From Acidobacteriota bacterium (GTDB taxonomy: Bacteria; Acidobacteriota; Blastocatellia; RBC074), in assembly GCA_019639255.1 (NCBI GenBank), contig JAHBSF010000007.1, forward strand, positions 53,227 through 117,226: DNA of 64,000 nucleotides. The letters run 5' to 3'. The notes below the pieces were generated by a model. That model ran no database searches. It had not been told where the DNA came from and saw only the letters and a list, made by a program, of their open reading frames with translations. Shown in pieces: positions 46,820-56,306 of the stretch. Position 1 is the first letter of the stretch. Every line of letters starts with the position of its first letter. The position numbers were made by a program, and so were the translations under genes.

Positions 46820-49591
46820 TTACGGCCTCGCGATACGAAGCAGCAACTCCTGCGCCTGTTCATAACCCGGGGCGGCCTCAAGCGATCTAAGCACGGCACG
46901 CCGGGCTTCGGCCTTTTGTCCCGCTGCAAAAAGCGCGCTCGCCAGATTGTAATGCGCTTCGGCCGGATTCGGCGGGGAAAGCGCCAGTGCGACCCTGTAC
47001 TCTCTTATGGCCGCTTCGGGTTGGTTTAGTTCCAGAAGCAACGTTCCTGCCGTCGTATGCGGCGCTGATTCAAAAGGATTCACGTAGAATCCCATACGCA
47101 GCGCCTCGAGTGCACCTTTTTTGTCGCCGAGTTCCTGACGAAGCTGCGCCAGCCGTAATATCGCGGAATAATTGTTTTCGTCTACTTTCAGGAGTCCCTC
47201 AAGCGCCTTTATCGCTTCCGCTCGGTCTTCCCGCTTTTCATAAATCGTCGAAAGCAATTCAAATGCACTGCCCGCCCCCGTCTGATACGGGAAAATCTCG
47301 ATCGAGCGTTTCAAATACGGTATCGCGCCGTCTACATCGCCCTCGCCGTTAAGTATGGTTCCTGCGCGAAGGTTATAGAGGAAATCATCCGGTTTGTTCT
47401 TTACCTCGGCAAGAATTGCGTCTTTAGGTATCTGGCCTGCGCTGCCCGCCTTACCTATCGATTCGGCTACCTTGACATAAACGCCTACCCTGGATTCGAT
47501 ATACTCCTTGAATGCGGAATCAAACTCCGATTCTGAAAGTTTGAGCGTCTGGCGCAGGATTTCCGGAGTTTTTTTACGCTCCCTGTATTGTCGAAGCATG
47601 TCCAGGATTGCCTCAAATCCGTATTTGTCCGTAATAAATTCACAGATGTGCGAGGCCTGAAAATACGCCAGTGAAACGTCGTCGGGACGTTTAGGTCGCA
47701 TAAAACCGGCGTCGATTTCGGATATCTTGAACCATCGCCCCTCGCCGAACGCACGCAGGTTGCCTATGTTCCAGTCGTCGCCCCAACCCGGCCGGGCGCG
47801 TCTCTCTTCGTACACCGACAGCCCTTCGGAAAACCATCGGGGAATGAGGTGATCGGTAATTTGCAGCGTGACGACGTGCGTGTACTCGTGCCAAAGCGTG
47901 CTTCCCCAGTTGAACTCGCCGCTTCTTCGGGCCGATGGGGAATCCTGAGCGATTACCTGGCCGAAACATACGCCCAATGCCCCGAGGCCGGGCAGCCCGA
48001 GCGTGCGTACGGCGAAGTCATCGTGATTGGGGAAAAACTCAACCCATATGGGTTCGCGCGGCGTAAACCTGTATTTTGCAGCAAGTGTACGTGAAACCTC
48101 TTCGAGTAAATCGCCCGCGTAAACGGGCAATACCTCCGATTCGTTCGGCGCCGTCTTAATAAGAAACGCTCCGCGTCGGGTTTCCTTGTACTCCATCATC
48201 GAGTCGAGAAGGTCAAGAGTATTTTTTGCCCAGATATTAAAGGGATCTCCCTCAAACGAACGCTCGATGGCGCGACGGCCTTCCTCCGCCTGTCCCGTGC
48301 GCAGGAGCGCTGTGCCGAGCGCAAGGTGCGCCGACCACAAGCGGGGTTTGATTGCTACGGCCTTTTGCGTGAACTCGACCGCCTGCTGATATCTCCTCGT
48401 GTTGGTGGCAAACTGCGCGAGAGTCTCATAAAGCTCGCCGTATCGCGGATTGATCGACAGCGTGGCCCTGATTTCTGATTCCAGATCCCCGGCCCGATTC
48501 TGAAGGTAATAAAGCGCAGCCCTCAGTGCGTGCGCTTCGAGCGATTGCGGATTTACCTTCAGAGCGGATTCGAGTTTCGCCGAGGCTGCTTCATAGTGCT
48601 CGGTTTCCATATCGAGAACCGCCGCCAATACGTGCGCTTCTACAAGCGATGGATTGATTTCAAGCGCTTTGGCAAGAGCCTTCTGTAATTCTTCTCCCCC
48701 TCCAATGCGTTTGTTTCTTGCCGTGCCCAGATGCGCCCTTGCACTGTTGGGATTGATTTTTAACGCATCAGTATAAAACTCGGCGGCGTCGGCATAGTTG
48801 TATTTCGAGGTGAAAAGTTCGCCCCCGCCGAGTTGGGCTTCGATGTTTTCCTCGTCAATGTCTATAGCGTCCAGATAGTAGCTGTTGGCATCCTGGAATC
48901 TTTCAAGGTGCGTCAGTGCTCGGGCGGCAAGCATTTGGGACTCGGCCGTGGTTTCGTCCAGCTCATCTTCCTCTTCGACGACGGACTCCATCAGCTTGAG
49001 CCCCTCGTCCTCCATACCTACCATCAAAAACATTTCGCCCCGGCGCAGATCCGCCCTCAGCTTTACCGCATCTTTCGCGGTATTGCCCGCACGTTCAAAC
49101 TCGGCTGCAGCATCGCGATACTTGCCCTGCAAAGCCAGCGCTTCACCGTACAGTATCCGGACGCCCGTTGAATCAGCTTTTGCGGCCAGAAATCCCTTTG
49201 CCGTATCTTCGGCTTCGCGGTAGCGCCCGGTTTCAAGAAAAACGTGGAGTATGCCCTGCTGCGCTTCGGTTTGTGCCTCCGGCTCTGATGCCGGTGAGGC
49301 CAGAATCCTGCGGAAACCGTCGAGCGCCTGCTGATAGTTTCCGCGTTTGAGCGCTGCGGCCGGATTATCTGCGCCCTGTTCCTGAGCTGAAGTGCAGGCG
49401 GCAAGCAACCAGATAAGGGCCGCAGTCATTAAGAACAGGACGGCAATTCTATGCCTCAGCACTCCTTCAAGTGGGCTGTAAGTGAAACCGCGAAATGCTC
49501 CTGCAAGCGCAAAAAAACGCACTCGGCCAAACCCTGGATCTGCGGTTGATGCCTTGTGACTGGAAAGGTAGTTTGTATTCCGGATGTGCAT
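46820..49591 (-). CDS. Large TPR lipoprotein with gluzincin (peptidase MA-like) domain
   Basis: Up to 923 residues; the start is uncertain, and translation may begin nearer the lipoprotein signal IAVLFLMTAALIWLLAAC (Cys about residue 66). About ten tetratricopeptide repeats (about 75-480) precede a zinc peptidase domain with LWHEYTHVVTLQITDHLIPRWFSEGLSVYEE, containing HExxH and the distal Glu. More TPRs follow to the C-terminus (YLKRSIEIFPYQTGAGSAFE, PNPAEAHYNLASALFAAGQKAE). All zinc ligands are present, so it is probably an active envelope metallopeptidase embedded in a protein-interaction scaffold. It lies 25 nt after the caspase-like gene and 47 nt before DUF4159. Confidence 0.9.
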   Translation of the reverse strand: MHIRNTNYLSSHKASTADPGFGRVRFFALAGAFRGFTYSPLEGVLRHRIAVLFLMTAALIWLLAACTSAQEQGADNPAAALKRGNYQQALDGFRRILASPASEPEAQTEAQQGILHVFLETGRYREAEDTAKGFLAAKADSTGVRILYGEALALQGKYRDAAAEFERAGNTAKDAVKLRADLRRGEMFLMVGMEDEGLKLMESVVEEEDELDETTAESQMLAARALTHLERFQDANSYYLDAIDIDEENIEAQLGGGELFTSKYNYADAAEFYTDALKINPNSARAHLGTARNKRIGGGEELQKALAKALEINPSLVEAHVLAAVLDMETEHYEAASAKLESALKVNPQSLEAHALRAALYYLQNRAGDLESEIRATLSINPRYGELYETLAQFATNTRRYQQAVEFTQKAVAIKPRLWSAHLALGTALLRTGQAEEGRRAIERSFEGDPFNIWAKNTLDLLDSMMEYKETRRGAFLIKTAPNESEVLPVYAGDLLEEVSRTLAAKYRFTPREPIWVEFFPNHDDFAVRTLGLPGLGALGVCFGQVIAQDSPSARRSGEFNWGSTLWHEYTHVVTLQITDHLIPRWFSEGLSVYEERRARPGWGDDWNIGNLRAFGEGRWFKISEIDAGFMRPKRPDDVSLAYFQASHICEFITDKYGFEAILDMLRQYRERKKTPEILRQTLKLSESEFDSAFKEYIESRVGVYVKVAESIGKAGSAGQIPKDAILAEVKNKPDDFLYNLRAGTILNGEGDVDGAIPYLKRSIEIFPYQTGAGSAFELLSTIYEKREDRAEAIKALEGLLKVDENNYSAILRLAQLRQELGDKKGALEALRMGFYVNPFESAPHTTAGTLLLELNQPEAAIREYRVALALSPPNPAEAHYNLASALFAAGQKAEARRAVLRSLEAAPGYEQAQELLLRIARP

Positions 49592-49616
49592 AATGCCGAT
49601 TAAGACGCAAAGCCGA

Positions 49617-50729
49617 TTACTTTTGTTTCGCGCGAATTTTCCGGTTCAGTTCAGCAAATTCCAGAAGCAGACGTTCAAGCTCAGCTTCATACTCTTCTTC
49701 ATTCATTTGTTCCTTGCGTGCTTTCAACTGTTCGATAGCGCCTTCGAGCCGCAATCTTTCCGCAAACAATGATGCGAGCACAGGGTCGCCTCCGGCTTGC
49801 TGCTGGGGCAGGGAATCGAAATAAGTCGTTCGCGCCAGCCCCCCGTCGCCGGCCTCAGCTTTTCCGTGACCTACACCGTCGCCGTTGTCGTCAATGAGCG
49901 CGTGCTCGGTAACGAGCCGGCCTTGTTGCTTGAACCATTCACCCGTGAGTTTCGTCGCGTATTCAAACGCCTCCATCACCGAGATGCGCCCGTTTTTGTC
50001 GGTATCGGCTTCGGGATTGGTCAGGGCGTCGATGAAGAATTGAGGGAAGCGCGTGGCGTTTTGTTCGCTACCGGAACGCGTAGCCGTGACTACTACGACG
50101 CCCGCCGCTGAAAGCGGTTTGATGAACTCGCCGCTCGCGCTCGACATATTGACTATTGTTGCGCGTTTTGCAGGCAGCGACTTGAACAGTGCAGAATAAT
50201 CGGAAGCATCAAGATCCGGTCCTGCAAGATTGAACTTGGCGGTTTTCCCATCGAAACTCCCGTGCCCTATAAAAAAGAAAAACAGCATTTGATCGCTCTT
50301 CATTTCAGACTTGAGCCGCGCAAATGCTTTTCGAACCTCTTCCGCCGTGGGTTTGATCTGATTGCCTGAAGGATTTTCGACAAACACGAGCGTCTGTTCA
50401 TCGGCGAATCCCAGCTTATCTACAAGGGCATCGCGCAAAGCCCGCGCCCAGGAAGTAAACTGCGCAGTGTATTCCTCTTCGCCTCCGATGCCGGTAAGAA
50501 TTACCGCGAATTTCGACTTGTCGGGGGGAAGTTTGGGCGTCGGTGCAGGCGTTGGAGTCTGAACGGTTTGCTTTTTCTGCGGAGGCGGTTCCAGATCCTG
50601 CGCGCACGCCGATATGCCAAGTCCCAGCAGGATCGGTATAACAAGCGCCGAGTTTCTGATTATTGCCGGAACTGCCTCTACAATATCGCTGCAAATTCGC
50701 AATTCCCGCACTCCGTCGGTTTGTTTCAT
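49617..50729 (-). CDS. Caspase-like (C13/C14 fold) lipoprotein lacking the catalytic Cys, with EF-hand motif
   Basis: About 370 residues. Start ATG 50729 overlaps the stop of the preceding gene (TGATG). A lipoprotein signal ends LLGLGISAC. After a Pro/Thr linker comes a caspase-like fold: KFAVILTGIGGEEEYTAQF, SDQMLFFFFIGHGSFDG (catalytic-type His), FNLAGPDLDASDYSALFKSL and then RATIVNMSSASGEFI. At the position of the family's Cys-x-Ser-Gly the residue is Ser, so it is probably not a cysteine protease. DTDKNGRISVMEAFEYA is an EF-hand-like loop, and DDNGDGVG a second Asp-rich loop. The C-terminus is coiled coil. Likely a periplasmic binding or scaffolding partner. Confidence 0.82.
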   Translation of the reverse strand: MKQTDGVRELRICSDIVEAVPAIIRNSALVIPILLGLGISACAQDLEPPPQKKQTVQTPTPAPTPKLPPDKSKFAVILTGIGGEEEYTAQFTSWARALRDALVDKLGFADEQTLVFVENPSGNQIKPTAEEVRKAFARLKSEMKSDQMLFFFFIGHGSFDGKTAKFNLAGPDLDASDYSALFKSLPAKRATIVNMSSASGEFIKPLSAAGVVVVTATRSGSEQNATRFPQFFIDALTNPEADTDKNGRISVMEAFEYATKLTGEWFKQQGRLVTEHALIDDNGDGVGHGKAEAGDGGLARTTYFDSLPQQQAGGDPVLASLFAERLRLEGAIEQLKARKEQMNEEEYEAELERLLLEFAELNRKIRAKQK

Positions 50730-53014
50730 CACGCCAGTCCGCTCCGTTTGCGCAGGAACCACTCGCCGGCGACAAGCCCGACCAGCAGCAGAAAATTGAA
50801 CGGCATATCCCAGAGATCTTTGCTCACCCGTTCCGAATTGTTGCCCTCCAGGAATGAAATGTCCTCGAGCAGCTCGCGCGCTCTGGAAATCGGGTAATAC
50901 TTGCCCCCGGTTTCCGCGCTTACCCTGCGCAGGAGTTCCTCGTTTTGCCGCGCATCGTAATACTCGCGCGTCCTGTTGGTTCGATAAAAACTCGTCACGG
51001 CGCGTCCGACGGATTCGCCCTTTGATCGGGTCTCCACTTCAACCTTGTACAGACCGTCAAGGGCTGGAACATAATCTGCCCGGTAATCGCCGGATGCCTG
51101 ATTTACCGTCCAGCTAAGATTGAGTTCCACGGGCGCGCCCTCCGGGGGCGTGATTCTCGCCACCGCCTGCGCATCCCGGATGGGTTCGAACTTTCGGTCG
51201 TTTATCTCGGCGCGTATCGTTACAGGGTCGCCGGAATAGTAAACGTCGCGCTCGGTTTGCACCTCTATCGGACGCGGTGAAGTGCTCACGAGATATCGAA
51301 GCAACTGGCGCCAGAAGGTTTCGTGCGATGTATTCTTTGATTCCATCTGCATACGCCATCGCCAGGTATCGCTTGCCGTAAGCGCCATTGTGCGCCCGCG
51401 CCCGTAGCGCTGTTCGGCCAGCAGCGGCACGCTGCGCTTGCGATCTGCAAGACTGCGTCCTTCGAGAATTACGGTCGCCCCCGGTTTTACCTCGGCCAGA
51501 ACTTCGGGCACCGTGATGGGCGGAAGCTCTTCCCATGCCTTTGCGCTCAGGCTCCGGTCTTCATTGAGCCGCGTAACTGCGTGCGATCTGCCGCGAGTGG
51601 TCAGCTCCGCCTTGAAGTTGACTACGGGCGGCATTTCAGGTTCGTCGATCCGGTCGTTCAAATCCAGTGGCAGCATCCCGGCTATGGGTGTGCTTGCGTA
51701 CCGTCCGGCGTCGAATGCCCGCGACCCGCCGATTGCCAGCACTCCGCCGCCGCGCCGCGCAGCAAACTCTTCGATGAGTTTCAACTGTTCGTAAGAAAAA
51801 AAGTTCGCTTCAATACTTCCCAAAATTATTCCCTGATACGCGAACAACTCTTCCGCAGTGCGGGGGAATCCGGTTTCAAGTTCCTGCGCGCTTTCCACCC
51901 CCTGCCGATAGTACTTCCCGTCCGCCGAGCGAAGCACGGATACCAGAACCAGATTCTTTTCATTTCGGTTGAGCGACCACCGCATCTTGCCGTACTCCCA
52001 TCGCGGTTCGCCTTCTATGTAGAGGATCTTCGGATGGTCGTCCACAACCTCGATGAGCGCCTCCTGCACGTTGTTTTCTGTCGTGATCTCACCTTCAATC
52101 GGTTTGATCTCGAAAGTATACCTGTGCGTTCCCACGGTCGCCGGGGTAAATTCCAGCGTCACGCTTTGCGATTCGTCGCCTCTCAGGTCAACCGGCTCCG
52201 ACTTGATGGCGCGCCCGTCTTCGCTGACTGCAACAACCGCGCGGGTATTGCCCAGTCCGCCCGCCCTGAGGAGTACTTCAGCGCTGACCGCCGATCCGTT
52301 CAGGACGCGGCGCGGGGCGGTGATTCGCGAAATTTCTGCATCCTTGAATCTCTCGGTGGAACCTGCCCCCAGGGTGAACACCGGCAGATTCCTTGCGCGC
52401 AATTCGCGCAGTTGCGCCGTCAGATCGCGCGGGGTATTCGATGCTCCGTCGCTGAGCACAATAATTGCCGATAGCGGAAGGCCGCCTGAGTCCTTGACCG
52501 CGAGATCGAGCGAGCCGGGCAAATCGGTGGCAGGTCCAGTGCCGTCGAGTTTGCCGGAGTCGGAAAGGCGGGCGGCAGTATCGGCGAACGAGTACAGCTT
52601 GACCTTGAACTTCGATTCCAGGCCCCGCAGAAAGTCGCTCTCTCCCGCAAGCAATTGCCTGACGGCTTCAAGCCGAGGACTTGCGCCTTCATCCGCAAGC
52701 GACATGCTCAACGAATTGTCGGCGAGCACTGCAACCGATGTGCTTTGGGGAATAATCGAAGAGATTACGAGCACCGGCCGCATCAGGAGGAGTGCAAGCA
52801 CCAGCAGCAGCGCGCCGCGTAACGCGATAAGCGCTGCTCGGTTCGGCGTGCTGATACGATAGCCGGGCTTGACGTAAAGGAAGTAGACCAGCAAGCCGAT
52901 CGCCGCCAGCAGCAGCAATATAACCAGCCACCCGGGCCGATTGGCGAAGCGCAAGTCCCCCTTTGCGAATACCGACCATTTATATTTGAACAGGAACTGT
53001 ATGAGTGGATCCAT
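50729..53014 (-). CDS. Membrane VWA protein with GATase1-like domain (BatA/YfbK-like)
   Basis: About 761 residues. Two N-terminal transmembrane helices (about 28-48 and 60-80) precede a VWA domain with MIDAS AVLADNSLSMSLAD, IIVLSDGASNT and FTLGAGST. Immunoglobulin-like beta segments follow (about 230-330), then VVDDHPKILYIEGEPRWEYGKMRWSL and a class I glutamine-amidotransferase-like fold (LFAYQGIILGSIEANFFSYEQLKLIEEFAARRGG in part, GVLAIGGSRAFDAGRY) without a visible catalytic Cys. A last transmembrane helix lies at the C-terminus (FNFLLLVGLVAGEWFLRKR). ATG 53014 follows GGAG; it heads the minus-strand cluster. Its 3' end overlaps the caspase-like gene. Confidence 0.9.
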   Translation of the reverse strand: MDPLIQFLFKYKWSVFAKGDLRFANRPGWLVILLLLAAIGLLVYFLYVKPGYRISTPNRAALIALRGALLLVLALLLMRPVLVISSIIPQSTSVAVLADNSLSMSLADEGASPRLEAVRQLLAGESDFLRGLESKFKVKLYSFADTAARLSDSGKLDGTGPATDLPGSLDLAVKDSGGLPLSAIIVLSDGASNTPRDLTAQLRELRARNLPVFTLGAGSTERFKDAEISRITAPRRVLNGSAVSAEVLLRAGGLGNTRAVVAVSEDGRAIKSEPVDLRGDESQSVTLEFTPATVGTHRYTFEIKPIEGEITTENNVQEALIEVVDDHPKILYIEGEPRWEYGKMRWSLNRNEKNLVLVSVLRSADGKYYRQGVESAQELETGFPRTAEELFAYQGIILGSIEANFFSYEQLKLIEEFAARRGGGVLAIGGSRAFDAGRYASTPIAGMLPLDLNDRIDEPEMPPVVNFKAELTTRGRSHAVTRLNEDRSLSAKAWEELPPITVPEVLAEVKPGATVILEGRSLADRKRSVPLLAEQRYGRGRTMALTASDTWRWRMQMESKNTSHETFWRQLLRYLVSTSPRPIEVQTERDVYYSGDPVTIRAEINDRKFEPIRDAQAVARITPPEGAPVELNLSWTVNQASGDYRADYVPALDGLYKVEVETRSKGESVGRAVTSFYRTNRTREYYDARQNEELLRRVSAETGGKYYPISRARELLEDISFLEGNNSERVSKDLWDMPFNFLLLVGLVAGEWFLRKRSGLA

Positions 53015-53225
53015 CAACGATTGCTCCGCCGACCAATTTGCCGTCAGACTGTACACCCGGTGGGTCTTGCGTCATTTGAGGGCGAACCATTATAACCAAG
53101 CCCGCGAGGGCGGGTAAAACTATTTGCCGCAGCGGCGCTCCAAATAACCGGCTTGGAGGTATGTTTTCAAATCCGTTGGAATATCAACCAATTCGCCGGG
53201 TACAGGTTCCGGAATTCAACCCCTG

Positions 53226-53870
53226 ATGGTTTCACAACGCTTTTCTTCGCTTAAGGTTCCGCTTTCAGCTCGATGGATGGGCGTTTTACCGCTTTCACTG
53301 TTTGGATTCAGGCTCATCGACTATATCAGGGCCGGGACGCCCGAGCATATTCTCTGGAATTGCCACATAGCCAATATATCGCTTGCTATGGGGCTTTTTT
53401 CAGGATTTGCCCCGCTGATCCGAGTGCCCGTGCTGTGGCTGCTGTTTGGGGCTGCACCCTGGACCTACGATATGGTGGCCACGGGTCAGTCCTCGCCAGT
53501 TGCAGTTTTTTCACATATCGGCGGGTTTGCGGTAGCAGTGTGGGCGATTTCACGTGCAGGAATGACCGGCACAACCTGGCTTCCCGCGCTAACCTGTCAT
53601 CTGATATGGCAGCAAATCACCCGGTTTATTTCACGCCCCCAGGCAAACATCAATATTGCCCACGCGCCCTACCCGGGTTTTGAAGATTATTTCACGGCAT
53701 ATTGGCAGTACTGGTTCATACAGGCCGTGCTTGCTGCAGTTGCACTCGGGCTTGTGGAGTGGGGCGCCGGGCGATTATTTCCTCCGCCCAGGCCGTGGCA
53801 ACTTTCATCTACAAACACTCAAATCAGTCCACACGATATTGGGATAAAAAAAGAGAGAGAAAAGAGATGA
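53226..53870 (+). CDS. Integral membrane protein of unknown function; C-terminus encoded by repeat
   Basis: 214 residues with about five hydrophobic helices: MGVLPLSLFGFRLI, ANISLAMGLFSGFAPLI, VPVLWLLFGAAPWTYDM, AVFSHIGGFAVAVWAIS and FIQAVLAAVALGLVEW. Polar residues that may matter include HILWNCHIAN, FSHIGG and TCHLIWQQITRF, giving several intramembrane His. I do not recognise the family. No ribosome binding site is evident for the ATG at 53226; ATG 53277 is an alternative. The last 17 or so residues (SPHDIGIKKEREKR) and the stop TGA (53868-53870) are encoded by the flank and left arm of a palindromic element. Confidence 0.65.
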   Translation: MVSQRFSSLKVPLSARWMGVLPLSLFGFRLIDYIRAGTPEHILWNCHIANISLAMGLFSGFAPLIRVPVLWLLFGAAPWTYDMVATGQSSPVAVFSHIGGFAVAVWAISRAGMTGTTWLPALTCHLIWQQITRFISRPQANINIAHAPYPGFEDYFTAYWQYWFIQAVLAAVALGLVEWGAGRLFPPPRPWQLSSTNTQISPHDIGIKKEREKR

Positions 53871-53958
53871 CGGAACAAACGAAATTAGACGGAAAGAACA
53901 GAAATGTTCAGAGTTTCGGTAATTTTCGCATCATTTAGTTTGTTACGTCATCTCCCTT
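53821..53958. repeat. Palindromic ACGRAA-array element (full copy with left flank block)
   Basis: Flank AAATCAGTCCACACGATATT GGGATAAAA (53821-53849) is followed by a short AGAGAG expansion and the core 53862-53958, from AAGAGATGACGGAACAAACG to TTAGTTTGTTACGTCATCTC CC. It lies between convergent genes and contains the 3' end of the membrane protein gene. The flank ends are those seen at 485, 29424, 37679 and 63949. Confidence 0.92.
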
Positions 53959-53967
53959 TTTCGGACT

Positions 53968-55521
53968 TCAGGCCGCCTCGCTCGAAGCCTGCTGCGGGTG
54001 GTGTTCACTGTGCGCGAGTTCGTGCGCGCTGCCCGCAGGGATGAAAAGGGCAATTAACATCCCTGCGACCGCTGAAGCCAGGATGAACACGAATGACCAC
54101 CGAAGCGACCCGGCAAGCGCTCGTTGAAGATAAGCCGCTGCGTCGGAAGACAGCAACTTCCTGGTTTCCGGAAGAATGATTGTCGCTATGTCATGACCCG
54201 AAAGCCTTGCAATCTCGCCGCCTCCACGCGCAAGCTCCCTGACCAGCCACCAGTTCATTATCGCTCCCATCGATGCGGTTCCGAGCGCTGCGCCTATGCT
54301 CCTTGCAAACTGAACGGTTGAAGTCGTCACTCCGAGTTGATTTCCAGCAACCGCGTGCTGCGCCGCCATCATAAGGCTCGCCATCGTCAATCCGCCCCCG
54401 ATACCCATCAATCCTGCAAAAAATGAGAGTTCAAGTCGCGAGGTTGTTTCCGACACCTGCGCGAGCATTCCAGCTCCGGCAAGTATCGAGACCATTCCAG
54501 CAAGAACTATCGGGCGATATCCAAACCTCAGTATGAGCCTTGCGCCCAAAGTCGCAGTGAGCACCCAGGGCAGGATGTACGGCATAAGGATCTTGCCGGC
54601 TGCAATTGCGTCGGTGCCGATGACCGCCTGAACAAACAGCGGCAGGTAGTTCATCGTTCCGAGCAACGTCATTCCCATAAAAAGCCCGTGCAATGTCGCA
54701 AGCGCAACGATACGATTCCCGAAAAGTTCGAGCGGAATGAGCGGGTCTGCAGCTCGCCGTTCAACGCGAATGAACAGCCAACCAAGCAAGGCTGCCCCCA
54801 GAAACATTACTGCTACCGAAGCCGCCGCCTGCCCCGCACCCTGCTCGACGGCAACGAGCAGTACGATCAGCGCAACCGCCAGTATCGCAGTGCCTGTGTA
54901 GTCTATTCGTATTCCGCGGCGGCGCTCATACTTTTCCGAATAGTTTGTCTGGACGATTATCCCGGCAAGGATTCCAAAGGGAAGCGAGAGGTAAAATACC
55001 CATCGCCAGGACAAATATGCCGTAAGGTATCCTCCGACTACGGGACCCGCTAGCGATGCAACCCCCCACATGCTGCTGAAAATGCCGATCATTTTTGCGC
55101 GCTGTTCGAGCGAAAGCAAATCCGATGCGATCGTCATTCCTACGGGAAACAGCGCCGCAGCCCCCAGTCCCTGAACGGTTCTGAACGCTATCAACTGGCC
55201 CATCGACTGCGATGCGCCTGATAGCGCCGAGCCCAGTATAAAAAGCGCCAGCCCCCCTAGAAACGCCGGTCTGCGCCCTATGAGGTCGGCCATCTTTCCC
55301 CAGATCGGCGTCATGATCGTAGCGGCCAGGATATATGAGGTGAAAACCCAACTGTAGAGTTCCACGCCGCCAAACGTAGCGATGACCGTGGGCATGGCGG
55401 TGCCGGCGACCGTGTTCTCGATTGCGCCCATAAAGATTGCGCAGGCGATGCCGAACAAGGTGAGTTTTGTGTGGATATTCAAGGCGCCGGTTTGACTCCG
55501 GCCTGAAGATTGAGGCTTCAT
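53968..55521 (-). CDS. MFS drug exporter, DHA2 (14-helix) family
   Basis: 517 residues with about 14 transmembrane helices. Visible are [16 protein letters not shown] (motif D1-like), [18 protein letters not shown] (motif A), [21 protein letters not shown], and [32 protein letters not shown] (motif C and the DHA2-specific WRW.F). It should be a proton-driven exporter of drugs or metabolites. The enoyl-CoA hydratase gene ends 20 nt upstream on the same strand. The hydrophilic C-terminus is His-rich ([12 protein letters not shown]). Confidence 0.94.
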   Translation of the reverse strand: MKPQSSGRSQTGALNIHTKLTLFGIACAIFMGAIENTVAGTAMPTVIATFGGVELYSWVFTSYILAATIMTPIWGKMADLIGRRPAFLGGLALFILGSALSGASQSMGQLIAFRTVQGLGAAALFPVGMTIASDLLSLEQRAKMIGIFSSMWGVASLAGPVVGGYLTAYLSWRWVFYLSLPFGILAGIIVQTNYSEKYERRRGIRIDYTGTAILAVALIVLLVAVEQGAGQAAASVAVMFLGAALLGWLFIRVERRAADPLIPLELFGNRIVALATLHGLFMGMTLLGTMNYLPLFVQAVIGTDAIAAGKILMPYILPWVLTATLGARLILRFGYRPIVLAGMVSILAGAGMLAQVSETTSRLELSFFAGLMGIGGGLTMASLMMAAQHAVAGNQLGVTTSTVQFARSIGAALGTASMGAIMNWWLVRELARGGGEIARLSGHDIATIILPETRKLLSSDAAAYLQRALAGSLRWSFVFILASAVAGMLIALFIPAGSAHELAHSEHHPQQASSEAA

Positions 55522-55541
55522 CGTGCGGGTTTACCTGAGCA

Positions 55542-56306
55542 TCAAGTCCTGGAAAGAAAACGTTTGACACCCTCGCGGCAATCAGGCGTCATCCGGGCGA
55601 TTGCATTCATATCTACGCCCGCCCTGAGCGCGGCTTCGAACGTCAATCCGTCAATCTGGTAAAGCAGTCTCTTTGTAAGCGCCACGCCGGATGCGCTTAC
55701 GCCGGAGTATTCCGAGGCGATGCGCTCGATTTCCTGATCCAACTGGTCATCTTCGACGACCCTGTTGACGAAGCCCAGGCTCAGCGCTTCCTGCGCCGTC
55801 CATACCCGCGCGGTTGTCAGCACCTCGAAGGCGAGTTTTTCGGGGAGATTGCGGCGCAGAACGGCAAGTACCATTGCAGGGACAAAACCGATACGGACTT
55901 CCGTATAGCAGAATTGAGCGGAGTTCGTCGCTACCACCATATCGCATGCGGTAGCGAGTCCGGCGCCCCCGGCAAGAGCACGACCGTGTACTGCCGCCAC
56001 GACGGGTTTATTTACCGCACGAATCCGCCTCAACATCCCCGCAAAGCGCTCCGCATCGGCCAGATTATCCAGTACGCCGGAATTGGAAACCCGCTCAAGT
56101 TCGGACAAATCGGCTCCGGCGCAGAAATCCTTGCCCGCACCGCGCAGCACTACAATACGCCCCGATTCATTCTCGGAATTTGCCAGCGCACGGGTCAATT
56201 CGTCGATAATCTCAGCCCCGAGCGCGTTCCGCTTCTCCGGGCGGTTGAGCGTGATTTCAACTCTTGATTCGGTCGGCTTATATAGAATCTGTTTGAAGTC
56301 GCTCAT
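55542..56306 (-). CDS. Enoyl-CoA hydratase/isomerase family protein
   Basis: 254 residues of the crotonase fold: [39 protein letters not shown] (oxyanion hole), [28 protein letters not shown] (second oxyanion hole), and [21 protein letters not shown]. One of the usual catalytic Glu (Glu in YTEVRIG region) is present, so hydratase activity is plausible; methylglutaconyl-CoA hydratase is an alternative. Its start overlaps the stop of the DUF3108 gene by four bases (ATGA), so the two are coupled. Confidence 0.92.
   Translation of the reverse strand: MSDFKQILYKPTESRVEITLNRPEKRNALGAEIIDELTRALANSENESGRIVVLRGAGKDFCAGADLSELERVSNSGVLDNLADAERFAGMLRRIRAVNKPVVAAVHGRALAGGAGLATACDMVVATNSAQFCYTEVRIGFVPAMVLAVLRRNLPEKLAFEVLTTARVWTAQEALSLGFVNRVVEDDQLDQEIERIASEYSGVSASGVALTKRLLYQIDGLTFEAALRAGVDMNAIARMTPDCREGVKRFLSRT

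Noticed and set aside
37860..53014. Interpretation of the MoxR/VWA/caspase-like cluster as an antiviral defence system
   Set aside because: There is no nuclease, nucleotide cyclase or NTP-binding sensor of known defence type; the proteins are mostly exported or membrane-bound and match envelope-type MoxR/Bat clusters.
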